NCBI RefSeq assembly: GCF_000236685.1
Contig: NC_016633.1
Coordinates: 496,001-560,000, forward strand
DNA length: 64,000 nucleotides
Direction: 5' to 3'
Origin: Sphaerochaeta pleomorpha str. Grapes
GTDB lineage: Bacteria > Spirochaetota > Spirochaetia > Sphaerochaetales > Sphaerochaetaceae
Part shown: one piece after another, positions 17,968 through 26,792 of the stretch
Position numbering within the stretch: the first letter of the stretch is position 1
Layout of the letters: every line of letters begins with the position of its first letter
Program-made: the position numbers and the translations under genes
Notes under the pieces: model-generated
Told to the model about the DNA's origin: nothing
The model's input: the letters and a program-made list of their open reading frames with translations, nothing else
Database searches by the model: none

Positions 17968-19220
17968 AGATCATGTGCCTCTGCACTAGATGAAGCCGGG
18001 ACGGTACTAGCAGGAGCAACTTCCTGTTTCATTGCCGAAGGGTTTCTCCTTTTGTGGGGCCTTCGCTTTTTGTTTGCCGTAGAGACTTCTGTATTCTCCT
18101 CGGTCTTGCGCTGCCTGCTAGGAGTACGCCGCTGGGGTGGCTTGTTTGTCGGCCGCTGTCCCCTGACACAGTTTCTCGGGGTACGGTAGCCTCGGTCTAT
18201 CAAAAGATGTTCGGAAGCGAGCTCCACCTCATAGTTAGAAGGTGTCATGGGGCTGATAAGAACTTTAATCTGCCTGAAAGTCTCCTTGAATCGTTCCTCG
18301 CTGGTCATCTGATCATTGGTAAAGAAAATCAGGGGGGAAACCAAGGCTTTGATCATATCGGCAAGATTTACTTCCTCGCCCTTCCCGTTCTTTGCCTGCG
18401 TTACTTTCTCGTCAAGGTCTTTGAGACTTTGCTGGACCTGGGGAAATTTGCTATATACTGAAAAACAAGGAAGCATAAAAACCAGCAACTTATATTTCTG
18501 CAAATCGTTGAATATTTCCCTGCTATGGCCAGAGCCGAGAATCTTGTTCACCTCTTCGGTCAATCGACTCGTGGAGGTGCGGGAAAGCTCGTTGGCATAT
18601 TTGCGGATTGCCATCCTGACGTTGAAGCGCAAAGAAAACCCGGTCGAGACCGAATACTTTATTGCCCTGATCATTCGTACGGGATCTTCCTTGAAAGAAT
18701 CATCCAAGGGGATGATCGAACTGATTTTTTTCTTCTTGAAATCTTCCATCGCATTGTTAAAATCCAACAACTGCGCTGTAGAAGGGTCGAAATAAAAGGA
18801 ATTTATAGAAAAGTCACGCCTTTTGGCATCCTGGTCGATGGAACCGAATACATTGTTATTCCCGTCCATGGCCTCTTCACCACTGCGGAAGGTAGAAACC
18901 TCCAGGATTTTTTCCTTGAAAACCAGATGCACAAGTTTGAAACGTTTGCCGATAATGCGGGCGTTCCAGAAAAGCCGTTGGATCTGACGTGGTGATGCAC
19001 TGGTGGCAATATCGAAATCCTTAGGTACATTGCCAAGCATCAGGTCGCGCACAGCGCCACCGACTATATAGGCTTCCGCCCCGGATTGTTGGAGTTTCCT
19101 AATGGCCCAGACTGCGTCCCTATCAAGCATCGCAGGGTTAATCCTATGCTCGTTCTGGGTATAAATATTCGCAACGGGCACCGTCTTGCCATTCTCATCT
19201 TGTTTGTATCGTATCAGCAT
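17964..19220 (-). CDS. Poly(A) polymerase / tRNA nucleotidyltransferase, PAP-type
   Basis: 418 residues from the ATG at 19220 (weak GAGAG upstream); the open frame continues far upstream under hisS but has no support there. The catalytic head is AYIVGGAVRDLMLGNVPKDFDIAT with the DxD metal site. The segment RIIGKRFKLVHLVF matches the signature that separates bacterial poly(A) polymerases from CCA enzymes. RRDFSINSFYFD and DPVRMIRAIKYS follow. The C-terminus is a long Lys/Arg-rich tail, typical of PcnB. A second enzyme of this superfamily is encoded at 42466, so the two probably divide polyadenylation and CCA addition. Confidence 0.85.
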   Translation of the reverse strand: MLIRYKQDENGKTVPVANIYTQNEHRINPAMLDRDAVWAIRKLQQSGAEAYIVGGAVRDLMLGNVPKDFDIATSASPRQIQRLFWNARIIGKRFKLVHLVFKEKILEVSTFRSGEEAMDGNNNVFGSIDQDAKRRDFSINSFYFDPSTAQLLDFNNAMEDFKKKKISSIIPLDDSFKEDPVRMIRAIKYSVSTGFSLRFNVRMAIRKYANELSRTSTSRLTEEVNKILGSGHSREIFNDLQKYKLLVFMLPCFSVYSKFPQVQQSLKDLDEKVTQAKNGKGEEVNLADMIKALVSPLIFFTNDQMTSEERFKETFRQIKVLISPMTPSNYEVELASEHLLIDRGYRTPRNCVRGQRPTNKPPQRRTPSRQRKTEENTEVSTANKKRRPHKRRNPSAMKQEVAPASTVPASSSAEAHDL

Positions 19221-19331
19221 AATGCTCTCAATATGTAGTGTGGAAAAGAATCGCATATTGCAGTGCACAAGCGATTCGTTATACACTCTTTGTACACCAT
19301 ATAATGCAAAAACACAACAGGAGTTTAGACA

Positions 19332-20666
19332 ATGATTGACGAAACAAAGGCAAGGAACATCATTGAGCCCAAAGTTCTCAAAGGGTTTCGCGATACCCTC
19401 CCTGCCATGGAGATACAGAAAAAAGCTATCATCAGCAAACTGGAAACCCATTTTTCCAGCTATGGCTTCGTCCCCATCGATACCCCTGTCCTGGAATATA
19501 CCGAGGTTTTGCTTGGCAAAGGCGGTGGTGAAACCGACAAGCAGATTTTCCATTTCAAAGATAACGGGGAACGGGAGGTTGCCTTGCGTTTCGACCTCAC
19601 TGTCCCCTTTGCAAGGTTTCTGGCTATGCACCAGAATGAACTCGCATTTCCTTTCAAACGATTCCACATTGACAAGGTCTGGCGTGGGGAAAACCCTCAG
19701 AAAGGGCGATTCAGGGAATTCACCCAGTGTGATTTCGACATTGTAGGGGCTGACAATGCTGCAGCCGACTATGAAATCCTTTCTATGATGGACAGCTCAT
19801 TTTCTTTGATGGGGGTCAGTGATTATACCTTCTACATTGCCCACAGAGGCCTCTTTAATGCCTTTCTGGAACACCTCGAAGTGCAGGATAAAAGTGTAGA
19901 TATCCTTCGTACAGTAGACAAATTACGCAAAATCGGCAATGATGCAGTAAAAGGCTTGCTTGTCGATATAACCGGTAGCGAAGACAAGGCCTTGAAAATC
20001 CTGCAGTTCATTACCAAAGAAGATGAGAGCGAATCCTTCCTTTCCACCCTTCACAGGCTTTCAGATTTGAGCGGGCATGAAATTGAACACACGCAAAGGA
20101 TGGAAAAGATTTACGAATATCTCACTGCAGCAAACATCGAAAAGCACTTTGTCTACGACCCTTCCATTACAAGGGGACTGGACTACTATACCGGAATTGT
20201 ATACGAAACTTTCCTTACCGATCTCCCCAATTTCGGATCAGTATGCAGTGGCGGCCGCTACAACGACTTGGCTTCCCTGTATACCAAAGAAAAACTTCCC
20301 GGCGTCGGATCATCAATCGGTCTCGACCGCCTTTTGGCAGCCTTGGAAGAACTCAACAGCCCGATCCTCAAAAGCGGGAGTTCTGCAGACGTCATTGTAT
20401 TCTGTCTCGATGACCAATTGAGAAGCTGGTATGACAGTCTCGCCAGGACGCTTCGCAAGGCGGGACTTCGCTGTGATGTCTACATGCTGGATAAAAAAAT
20501 AGGAATCCAGTTTAAATATGCCGAAACGAACCATATTCCGTTCGGCCTCACCTGTGGTAGCGAGGAGTTTGCATCAAACACCGTTACCCTCAAGAATCTA
20601 CTGACAAGGGAAACGCACAAGATGATACCAATCGAAGATGCAGTTACCCTTATCCAAAGGAACTAA
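19332..20666 (+). CDS. hisS: Histidyl-tRNA synthetase
   Basis: 444 residues, class II synthetase. Visible are the N-terminal KGFRDTLP, motif 2 (RVWRGENPQKGRFREFTQCDFDIVG core), the histidine motifs RGLDYYTGIVYE and SGGRYNDL, motif 3 (GVGSSIGLDRL) and a C-terminal anticodon-binding domain. AGGAG lies 8 bp before the ATG, and a TATAAT occurs about 27 bp upstream (19300-19305). It is divergent from pcnB. The helicase gene follows after 2 bp. Confidence 0.96.
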   Translation: MIDETKARNIIEPKVLKGFRDTLPAMEIQKKAIISKLETHFSSYGFVPIDTPVLEYTEVLLGKGGGETDKQIFHFKDNGEREVALRFDLTVPFARFLAMHQNELAFPFKRFHIDKVWRGENPQKGRFREFTQCDFDIVGADNAAADYEILSMMDSSFSLMGVSDYTFYIAHRGLFNAFLEHLEVQDKSVDILRTVDKLRKIGNDAVKGLLVDITGSEDKALKILQFITKEDESESFLSTLHRLSDLSGHEIEHTQRMEKIYEYLTAANIEKHFVYDPSITRGLDYYTGIVYETFLTDLPNFGSVCSGGRYNDLASLYTKEKLPGVGSSIGLDRLLAALEELNSPILKSGSSADVIVFCLDDQLRSWYDSLARTLRKAGLRCDVYMLDKKIGIQFKYAETNHIPFGLTCGSEEFASNTVTLKNLLTRETHKMIPIEDAVTLIQRN

Positions 20667-20668
20667 GT

Positions 20669-23179
20669 TTGCACGATATGAAACAGTTGCCGGTCTATCA
20701 ACACCGGCAAGAAATTCTCGACGCCCTGAAAGCCAACCAGGTAATCATCGTCGAAAGCCCTACGGGAAGCGGGAAAACCACCCAGCTGCCCATTATTCTT
20801 CAAGAAGCCGGATATGCCGACTCCCTCTGTGTAGGAATTACGCAACCGAGACGAATCGCAACACTCTCGGTTTGTGATTTTATCAAAAAACAAGTAAACG
20901 ATACCGATGGCTACGTCGGGTACAAAATGCGTTTCGAGGACACAACGGTCCCCGCCACTCGAATCAAGGTAATGACCGACGGTATCCTGCTCATGGAACT
21001 GAAAGCAGACCCCTTGCTCAAGAACTATGGGGTCATCCTTGTTGACGAAGCCCATGAACGTTCCTTGAATATCGACTTCATCCTTGGCCTTTTACAGGAT
21101 GTCATGAGAAAACGGGACGACTTCAAGGTCATCATATCAAGTGCCACTATCAATACGAAAGTGTTTTCAGAATTCTTTGGCAATGCCCCGATCATCAGCA
21201 TCGACGCCCAGATTTATCCGGTAAAGGTAATCTATCAGCCGTTGGAGATGGAGAAACTCGACTACCAGGTTGAAGCAATCGTCAAGATTGTCATGGGGCA
21301 AGCCCAGAAAAACGGTGGGGATATACTGGTGTTCATGAGTGGGGAGTTCGATATCACGACCTGCGTAAACGCCTTGTATATGGCAGATACCAACAAGTTG
21401 CTTGAAATCTACCCGCTTTTTGGCCGTCTGAGCAAAGAAGAGCAAGAATCGGTATTCAATGACACCACAAAGGGAAAAACCAAAGTTGTCGTAGCTACCA
21501 ATATTGCCGAGACCTCGGTTACCATCGATGGTATCACCACGGTCATCGACTGCGGTGTTGCAAAAATCAACTTCTACAACCAGAAAGATTTCACTACCTC
21601 TTTGGTCCCTCTTCCGATCAGCCGTTCTAGTTGCGAGCAAAGAAAAGGTCGTGCCGGACGAACCGCCCCTGGGGTTTGCTATCGCCTCTATTCAGAGGAA
21701 GACTTCAAAAACAGGTATTCCTATGGTACCGAGGAGATTCTCAGGACCGACCTTTCCGAGGTTGTGCTCAGGATGAGTGACCTCAGTATTTATGATTATG
21801 AGCATTTCCCCTTTATCACCAGACCCAAAAGCAGTGCAGTGGCATCTGCTGAGGAAACCCTGAAGTTCATTGGCGCTATCGGTGAAGACCGACACCTCAC
21901 CCAGGTGGGACAATTGATGTGCAAATTCCCCTTGGCCCCAAGGCATTCAAGGGTTATCGTCGAAGCATTGGTCCATTACCCGGATGTCCTTGAGGAAGTA
22001 CTGGTTGCCGTTTCGTTCCTGTCGACAAAAAACCCTTTCCTTCTCCCCCCCGGCGAAGAAGAGCAGTCGAGGGCGGCCCACAAACGTTTCAACAACTCAC
22101 AATATGGGGATTTCGTGGCCTATCTGAATATTTTCAAACAATATACGGATAATCTCAGCAATGAATCCAAACAGAGATTCTGTAAACGCTCCTACCTCGA
22201 TTTCCAAGGTATGCAGGAAATACTGCATGTTGATGAACAGCTTGGTGAGATCTGCGGGGAAATTGGCTTTCCCTTGACCCATGGTGGCAATGTCCGGGAT
22301 TATCTCAGTTGCATCGCAAGCGGTCTCTTACAATACATTTGTGTCAAGAACCGCGGCAATATGTACAAGAGCCTTACCGCCGACCAGGTATTCATCCATC
22401 CCGGCAGTGCGTATTTCAGGACCCCTCCCCAGTTTATTATTGCAGGAGAAATTGTCCAGACCAGCAGGATGTACGCCAGGGCCGTCAGCCCGCTTGAAAA
22501 AGCCTGGCTCGATGATATCTCCCCAAATCTGTACAAGAAACTCATGGGATTTGCCCAGGCAGAACCTCAAAAACTCTCGAAGAAAGAAGAGCGGGAAGAA
22601 AGAATCAAAGTCCAGAAGGAGCAGGAAAGCAAGGCAACTGTCTCTGTTTACAGGAAGACGTACCCTACGGTATTGCTCAATCACAGAAAAGATAAACAGA
22701 TGGCAATCATCCCCCTTGAGGACCTACCCTATCTTGCCCAGGCAAACGAGAAGGCACCGAAACGGCCGAAAAACTTCCTGTCTACCTTGTTGTTCAGGGG
22801 CCTATATATCCACTATGCAGACAAATTCTTCTCAATACTCGAGTTGAATGGGAAAATCGACACTACCAAGGGAATCCTGGATAACCCACCCAGCGGTATT
22901 TTTACCGTGAATGATGGCAAACTCCTGTTGGACAACCTGGGCTGGATCCTAGCTTTGTGCAAGAGCAAGAAAGAGCGCAAGAGACTTGGTTTTGTCATGC
23001 TCGACCAGAGCGGGGATGGAAATTACCGTTTTGCCTACAACAATGATTGTTTCGATGCTTTGGATACTTCCCTATACTCCCTGTTACAGCTAGCTGAGGC
23101 TTTTGAGGCTGTAGGAAACGTACAGCTTGCAAAAGAAGTTGGCAAACTGTACGGGAAGTTATTGAAATTGGTGGAATAA
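20669..23179 (+). CDS. DEAH-box ATP-dependent RNA helicase (HrpA/HrpB-like)
   Basis: 836 residues. Motifs in order: ESPTGSGKTTQLP (I), TQPRRIATLSV (Ia), VDEAHERS (II), SSATI (III), ATNIAETSVTIDGI (V), and QRKGRAGRTAPGVCYRLY (VI). A winged-helix/ratchet and OB-like C-terminal half follow, with a basic coiled segment near 640. It is shorter than E. coli HrpA (1300). A TTG at 20669 fits AAAGGAA at 20656-20662; an ATG three codons later is the alternative. Likely role is RNA or ribosome remodelling. It is the distal gene of a hisS pair and abuts convergent aroB. Confidence 0.86.
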   Translation: MHDMKQLPVYQHRQEILDALKANQVIIVESPTGSGKTTQLPIILQEAGYADSLCVGITQPRRIATLSVCDFIKKQVNDTDGYVGYKMRFEDTTVPATRIKVMTDGILLMELKADPLLKNYGVILVDEAHERSLNIDFILGLLQDVMRKRDDFKVIISSATINTKVFSEFFGNAPIISIDAQIYPVKVIYQPLEMEKLDYQVEAIVKIVMGQAQKNGGDILVFMSGEFDITTCVNALYMADTNKLLEIYPLFGRLSKEEQESVFNDTTKGKTKVVVATNIAETSVTIDGITTVIDCGVAKINFYNQKDFTTSLVPLPISRSSCEQRKGRAGRTAPGVCYRLYSEEDFKNRYSYGTEEILRTDLSEVVLRMSDLSIYDYEHFPFITRPKSSAVASAEETLKFIGAIGEDRHLTQVGQLMCKFPLAPRHSRVIVEALVHYPDVLEEVLVAVSFLSTKNPFLLPPGEEEQSRAAHKRFNNSQYGDFVAYLNIFKQYTDNLSNESKQRFCKRSYLDFQGMQEILHVDEQLGEICGEIGFPLTHGGNVRDYLSCIASGLLQYICVKNRGNMYKSLTADQVFIHPGSAYFRTPPQFIIAGEIVQTSRMYARAVSPLEKAWLDDISPNLYKKLMGFAQAEPQKLSKKEEREERIKVQKEQESKATVSVYRKTYPTVLLNHRKDKQMAIIPLEDLPYLAQANEKAPKRPKNFLSTLLFRGLYIHYADKFFSILELNGKIDTTKGILDNPPSGIFTVNDGKLLLDNLGWILALCKSKKERKRLGFVMLDQSGDGNYRFAYNNDCFDALDTSLYSLLQLAEAFEAVGNVQLAKEVGKLYGKLLKLVE

Positions 23180-23180
23180 A

Positions 23181-24242
23181 TCAGAAGATCGGTTTTGCAA
23201 TAACCAGATGCTGAACGAGAGCCATATCTATCGGACGGAGAACGGCCTTGCCCTGGCTTTCCATCAGGACGAACAGGACTTGGCCCTTCTCTTTCTTTTT
23301 GTCCTTTGACAACCGTTCCCTGAACTCTATCCAATCCCCGCGGCCAATGCGGTAATCGATATCATACCCATAGGATTTGAAGAGCTTGGTCGCCCCGATT
23401 GCGTAGGCTTTGTCGGTAATGCCCATGTTGACACCTGCTTCCAGGGCCCTACAGGTGCCCCAGGCAACACAGGCCCCATGGCCAAACGTAAAATGACCCG
23501 AGGATTCCAAAGCATGGCCAAAGGTATGCCCAAGGTTCAGAACCTGTCTAATGCCCTTGGTCTCGGTAGGATCTTGTTCGATATACCACTGTTTTACTGC
23601 AAGCGAGAGGGTAACCAAAGTCTGCAGGGTTTCAATATCGCGTGAGAGGATTTCGTTTTTCTTGACCAAGAGAAACTTGTACAATTGCTCGTCCTGGCTG
23701 AGAAGGGCATGCTTGATCACTTCAGCCAGTCCATTGAGGTATTCTTTTTCCGGAAGCGTACGAAGCGTATCCATACTGATCAGTACTTCTTCTGCAGGAT
23801 AGAAGGATCCGACCATGTTCTTCAGACCCTTGAAATCGATGGCAGTCTTACCTCCCACCGAGGCATCTACCATACAGAGCAGCGTAGTGGGTACCAGAGT
23901 CAATTTACAACCGCGCATGAATACAGAAGCAGCAAAGGCTGCCATGTCACAGACCACGCCCCCTCCGAAGCCGATTATCCGGCAATCCCTTGCCAGGCCT
24001 TCATCGACTGCGTTGGAGAGAATCCTTTCCAAAGAGGAAAAGTTCTTGGAACTTTCCCCGCTTTCGAGAACTACATTAACCGGTGGCAACTGTTTGAAAA
24101 GCGTTGCCGTGTTGGCATCAAAAACCCAAAGGACCGAACGCCCGTAACTGCCCAGGTGAGCCGAAAGGTCTTTCAGATTATCGGCAATTAAAATCTCAGT
24201 CTGTTTGCCATTGGCAAGAGTTGTTGTTGATAACGATTTCAT
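23181..24242 (-). CDS. aroB: 3-dehydroquinate synthase
   Basis: 353 residues from the ATG at 24242 (AGGTTAGCT upstream); the longer frame to 24278 has no site. NAD-binding and catalytic phrases are ESGESSKNFSSLERIL, GFGGGVVCDMAAFAASVFMRG, VPTTLLCMVDASVGGKTAID, and the metal-site region NLGHTFGHALE with GHGACVAWG. It is the second step of the shikimate pathway, converting DAHP to dehydroquinate. No other aro genes are adjacent. It is divergent from the cysteine desulfurase gene and convergent with the helicase (1-bp gap). Confidence 0.93.
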   Translation of the reverse strand: MKSLSTTTLANGKQTEILIADNLKDLSAHLGSYGRSVLWVFDANTATLFKQLPPVNVVLESGESSKNFSSLERILSNAVDEGLARDCRIIGFGGGVVCDMAAFAASVFMRGCKLTLVPTTLLCMVDASVGGKTAIDFKGLKNMVGSFYPAEEVLISMDTLRTLPEKEYLNGLAEVIKHALLSQDEQLYKFLLVKKNEILSRDIETLQTLVTLSLAVKQWYIEQDPTETKGIRQVLNLGHTFGHALESSGHFTFGHGACVAWGTCRALEAGVNMGITDKAYAIGATKLFKSYGYDIDYRIGRGDWIEFRERLSKDKKKEKGQVLFVLMESQGKAVLRPIDMALVQHLVIAKPIF

Positions 24243-24367
24243 AGCTAACCTTATACCGTTTGTACGGGGGAAAAACAAGAAGCCATAGCGTTTTTGGCAA
24301 TGTTATTTGCCACACTGTTTCCCTATTTCCCTTGAAACAAAGGGATAATTTCAGCACAATACAACAC

Positions 24368-25504
24368 ATGACCAAAATGATGTATTTCGACAATGCAGCT
24401 ACCACGCCCATGAGCCTGGAAGCGTTACAGACATATGAAAAGACTGCACAGGATTTCATTGGCAATCCCTCAGCCCTTCATAGGGAAGGCTTGAAAGCCC
24501 AAGCTTTATTGCAGGAAAACAGGGAGACGATTGCAGCTCTTCTTGGGGTGAATGCCTCAAATCTTGTTTTTACCAGCGGTGCTACCGAATCCAACTCAAT
24601 CGTCCTGAACAACCTAATCTGGACCCAGAAACCCGGCCAGGTGATTCTTACCAATATCGAACATCCCTCGATCACAGAGTTTGCCCGTCTCCTTCGCCAG
24701 ATCGGCTGGAATGTCACCTTTCTCAATGCCCCCAAGGGCTTTGTAAGACCAGAGGATTTAAAAGCAGCCTTGACTGACCTGACAAGGCTTGTGTGTTGCA
24801 TGCTGGTGAACAATGTCGTTGGCTCCATCCAGAATATCGCAGAATTGGTAGCTGTCGTTAGGGAATTCCAGGCTCACAAGGGAAGAAAAATCCATTTTCA
24901 TACCGATGCAGTGCAAGCCTTGGGAAAAATCCCTTTTTCCCTTACGGGACTCGGGGTCGACAGTGCTTCCTTCAGTGCCCACAAGTTCAACGGACCAAGA
25001 GGGATCGGCATCCTCTACAATACCAATTCTGGGTTGCAAAGCCTCAGCCGGGGCGGTGAACAGGAAAACGGGCTACGACCTGGAACAGAAAACCTGCCTG
25101 CGATCGCAGCAATGACAAAAGCATTACAAATTGCATATGGCTCAATGGAAGAACATCTTCGCAAAGCTAGGGAAATAAATGCAATGCTCCGTACCGAGCT
25201 TTCTGAATTTTCCTTTCTATCGGCACAACAGGGATGCAGCCCCTATATCCTGAATCTTTCGGTAAACCCCTTGCCCAGCGAGGTTTTTGCACGGATACTA
25301 TACGATAAAGGCTTCTGTATTTCCTCAGGTTCTGCTTGCTCCAATAATGCAAGGCAAAAAGGGGAAAGCGTGTTATCTTCCATGCTTATCCGACCGGACG
25401 ATGCACGTAGCAGTATCCGCCTGTCCTTTGGGTTCGATACCGAGATTCAGGATGCAAGGGAACTTGCAGAGGCCATCAAAAAAACCTATAGGGAGCATGT
25501 ATGA
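24368..25504 (+). CDS. Cysteine desulfurase (NifS/IscS family)
   Basis: 378 residues if the ATG at 24368 is used; no strong ribosome binding site is seen, and Met codons at positions 4-5 of that frame are alternatives. The start YFDNAATTPMS is typical. The PLP lysine is Lys206 in SAHKFNGPRGIGIL, and the persulfide Cys is Cys324 in SSGSACSNNARQKGES. It overlaps thiI by 4 bp (ATGA), as the dedicated NifZ desulfurase does in Bacillus. Its probable job is therefore sulfur supply for 4-thiouridine rather than general Fe-S assembly (inference from context). Confidence 0.9.
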   Translation: MTKMMYFDNAATTPMSLEALQTYEKTAQDFIGNPSALHREGLKAQALLQENRETIAALLGVNASNLVFTSGATESNSIVLNNLIWTQKPGQVILTNIEHPSITEFARLLRQIGWNVTFLNAPKGFVRPEDLKAALTDLTRLVCCMLVNNVVGSIQNIAELVAVVREFQAHKGRKIHFHTDAVQALGKIPFSLTGLGVDSASFSAHKFNGPRGIGILYNTNSGLQSLSRGGEQENGLRPGTENLPAIAAMTKALQIAYGSMEEHLRKAREINAMLRTELSEFSFLSAQQGCSPYILNLSVNPLPSEVFARILYDKGFCISSGSACSNNARQKGESVLSSMLIRPDDARSSIRLSFGFDTEIQDARELAEAIKKTYREHV

Positions 25505-26700
25505 AAAACTCTACACTTTATTTAGTCAGGCTTGGGGAAATTTCCCTCAAAGGCCTTAACCGTGATTATTTCGAAAAACGCCTGAAACAGAACATCAAGA
25601 ACAAGCTCAAGCCCTATAGAACCCAGGTTTCTAAGCAGAAGGGTCGGCTCTATTTCGAAATCCATAATGATTGCCCCGAAGAAGTAACCAGACAGGCTTT
25701 CAAAACCACTTTTGGCGTAGTAGGTTTCTCAAAATGTGTCAGTTGCGAGAAAGATATCGAAACCATAAAGGAAGTTGCCGCAACCCTGATCAAGAGAGAA
25801 CCCTTTGCTTCAGGTACCGGGTCCTTTAAGTCCATCTCTACTCGTGCAGACAAACAGTTCCCGCTTACCAGTTACCAGATCGACTGTGAACTCGGCGGCG
25901 TTGTCCTTGACACCTATCCTTCCATGCATGTCGATGTAAAGAACCCGGATAAAATCATCCATTGCGAGATCAGGGATAAAGCCTATCTGTACACCTCCCC
26001 CGAGGAAGGCCCGGGAGGACTACCGGTTACCACTGCAGGGAAAGGGATGCTTTTGCTCAGCGGTGGAATTGACAGCCCTGTAGCCGCTTACAAGATGTCC
26101 CAAAGGGGACTCAAGATGGAATGCATCTACTTCCACGCCTACCCCTACACCAGCGAACTAGCCCTGGAGAAAGTAAAGAAGCTTGCTTCCCTGATTGCAC
26201 CCTATATGCAGGGAACACGATTGCATGTAGTTCCGTTTACCGAACCGCAGCTCTGGATCAGGGACCACAGTCCCGAGGATGAACACACCCTTATGTTCAG
26301 GGCCTGCATGATGAAAGTTGCAAACAGGATCTCGATCAAGCAGGAAGGCAACTGCATTGTCACAGGAGAAGCTCTCAGCCAGGTAGCCAGCCAGACGTTG
26401 GAAAGTATGTCTTTTACCGACAGTATGAGCGACCAGCTGGTTCTCAGGCCCCTCGTCGGTATGGATAAACAGGAAATCATGAACTTGGCAAAAAAAATCG
26501 AAACCTATGAGACTTCAATCCTACCGTATGAGGATTGCTGTGTAATATTCAGTCCAAAACATCCTTTGGTTCGGCCGAACAAAGAAACCGTTACGCAACA
26601 TTACCTGGAGATGGGGATAGAATCTTTGCTTGAGGATGCTATCGAAAAGACAGAAACCTTTGATTTCGACAATCATGGAGCTCCGCTGGTCCACAAATAG
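25501..26700 (+). CDS. thiI: tRNA 4-thiouridine synthetase ThiI
   Basis: 399 residues: an N-terminal ferredoxin-like/THUMP region (about 1-165, LYLVRLGEISLKGLNRDYFEKRL) and a PP-loop ATPase domain starting LLLSGGIDSPVAAY (about 183). It ends with EDCCVIFSPKHPLVRP near residue 345. There is no C-terminal rhodanese domain, as in Bacillus ThiI. The protein adenylates U8 of tRNA and inserts sulfur delivered by the overlapping desulfurase. Confidence 0.94.
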   Translation: MKNSTLYLVRLGEISLKGLNRDYFEKRLKQNIKNKLKPYRTQVSKQKGRLYFEIHNDCPEEVTRQAFKTTFGVVGFSKCVSCEKDIETIKEVAATLIKREPFASGTGSFKSISTRADKQFPLTSYQIDCELGGVVLDTYPSMHVDVKNPDKIIHCEIRDKAYLYTSPEEGPGGLPVTTAGKGMLLLSGGIDSPVAAYKMSQRGLKMECIYFHAYPYTSELALEKVKKLASLIAPYMQGTRLHVVPFTEPQLWIRDHSPEDEHTLMFRACMMKVANRISIKQEGNCIVTGEALSQVASQTLESMSFTDSMSDQLVLRPLVGMDKQEIMNLAKKIETYETSILPYEDCCVIFSPKHPLVRPNKETVTQHYLEMGIESLLEDAIEKTETFDFDNHGAPLVHK

Positions 26701-26792
26701 CCTCTTTTGGATTATAATGGAATCTTTTTCCCTTGCTACTGCTATTCTAAACATAGCTTATTTATTATTGTTTTTACACCGGAGGCTTTTCT

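Noticed and set aside
19221-19667. N-terminal extension of the PAP-type nucleotidyltransferase
   Set aside because: It runs antisense under the start of hisS, has no ribosome binding site, and the family N-terminus begins near the ATG at 19220.
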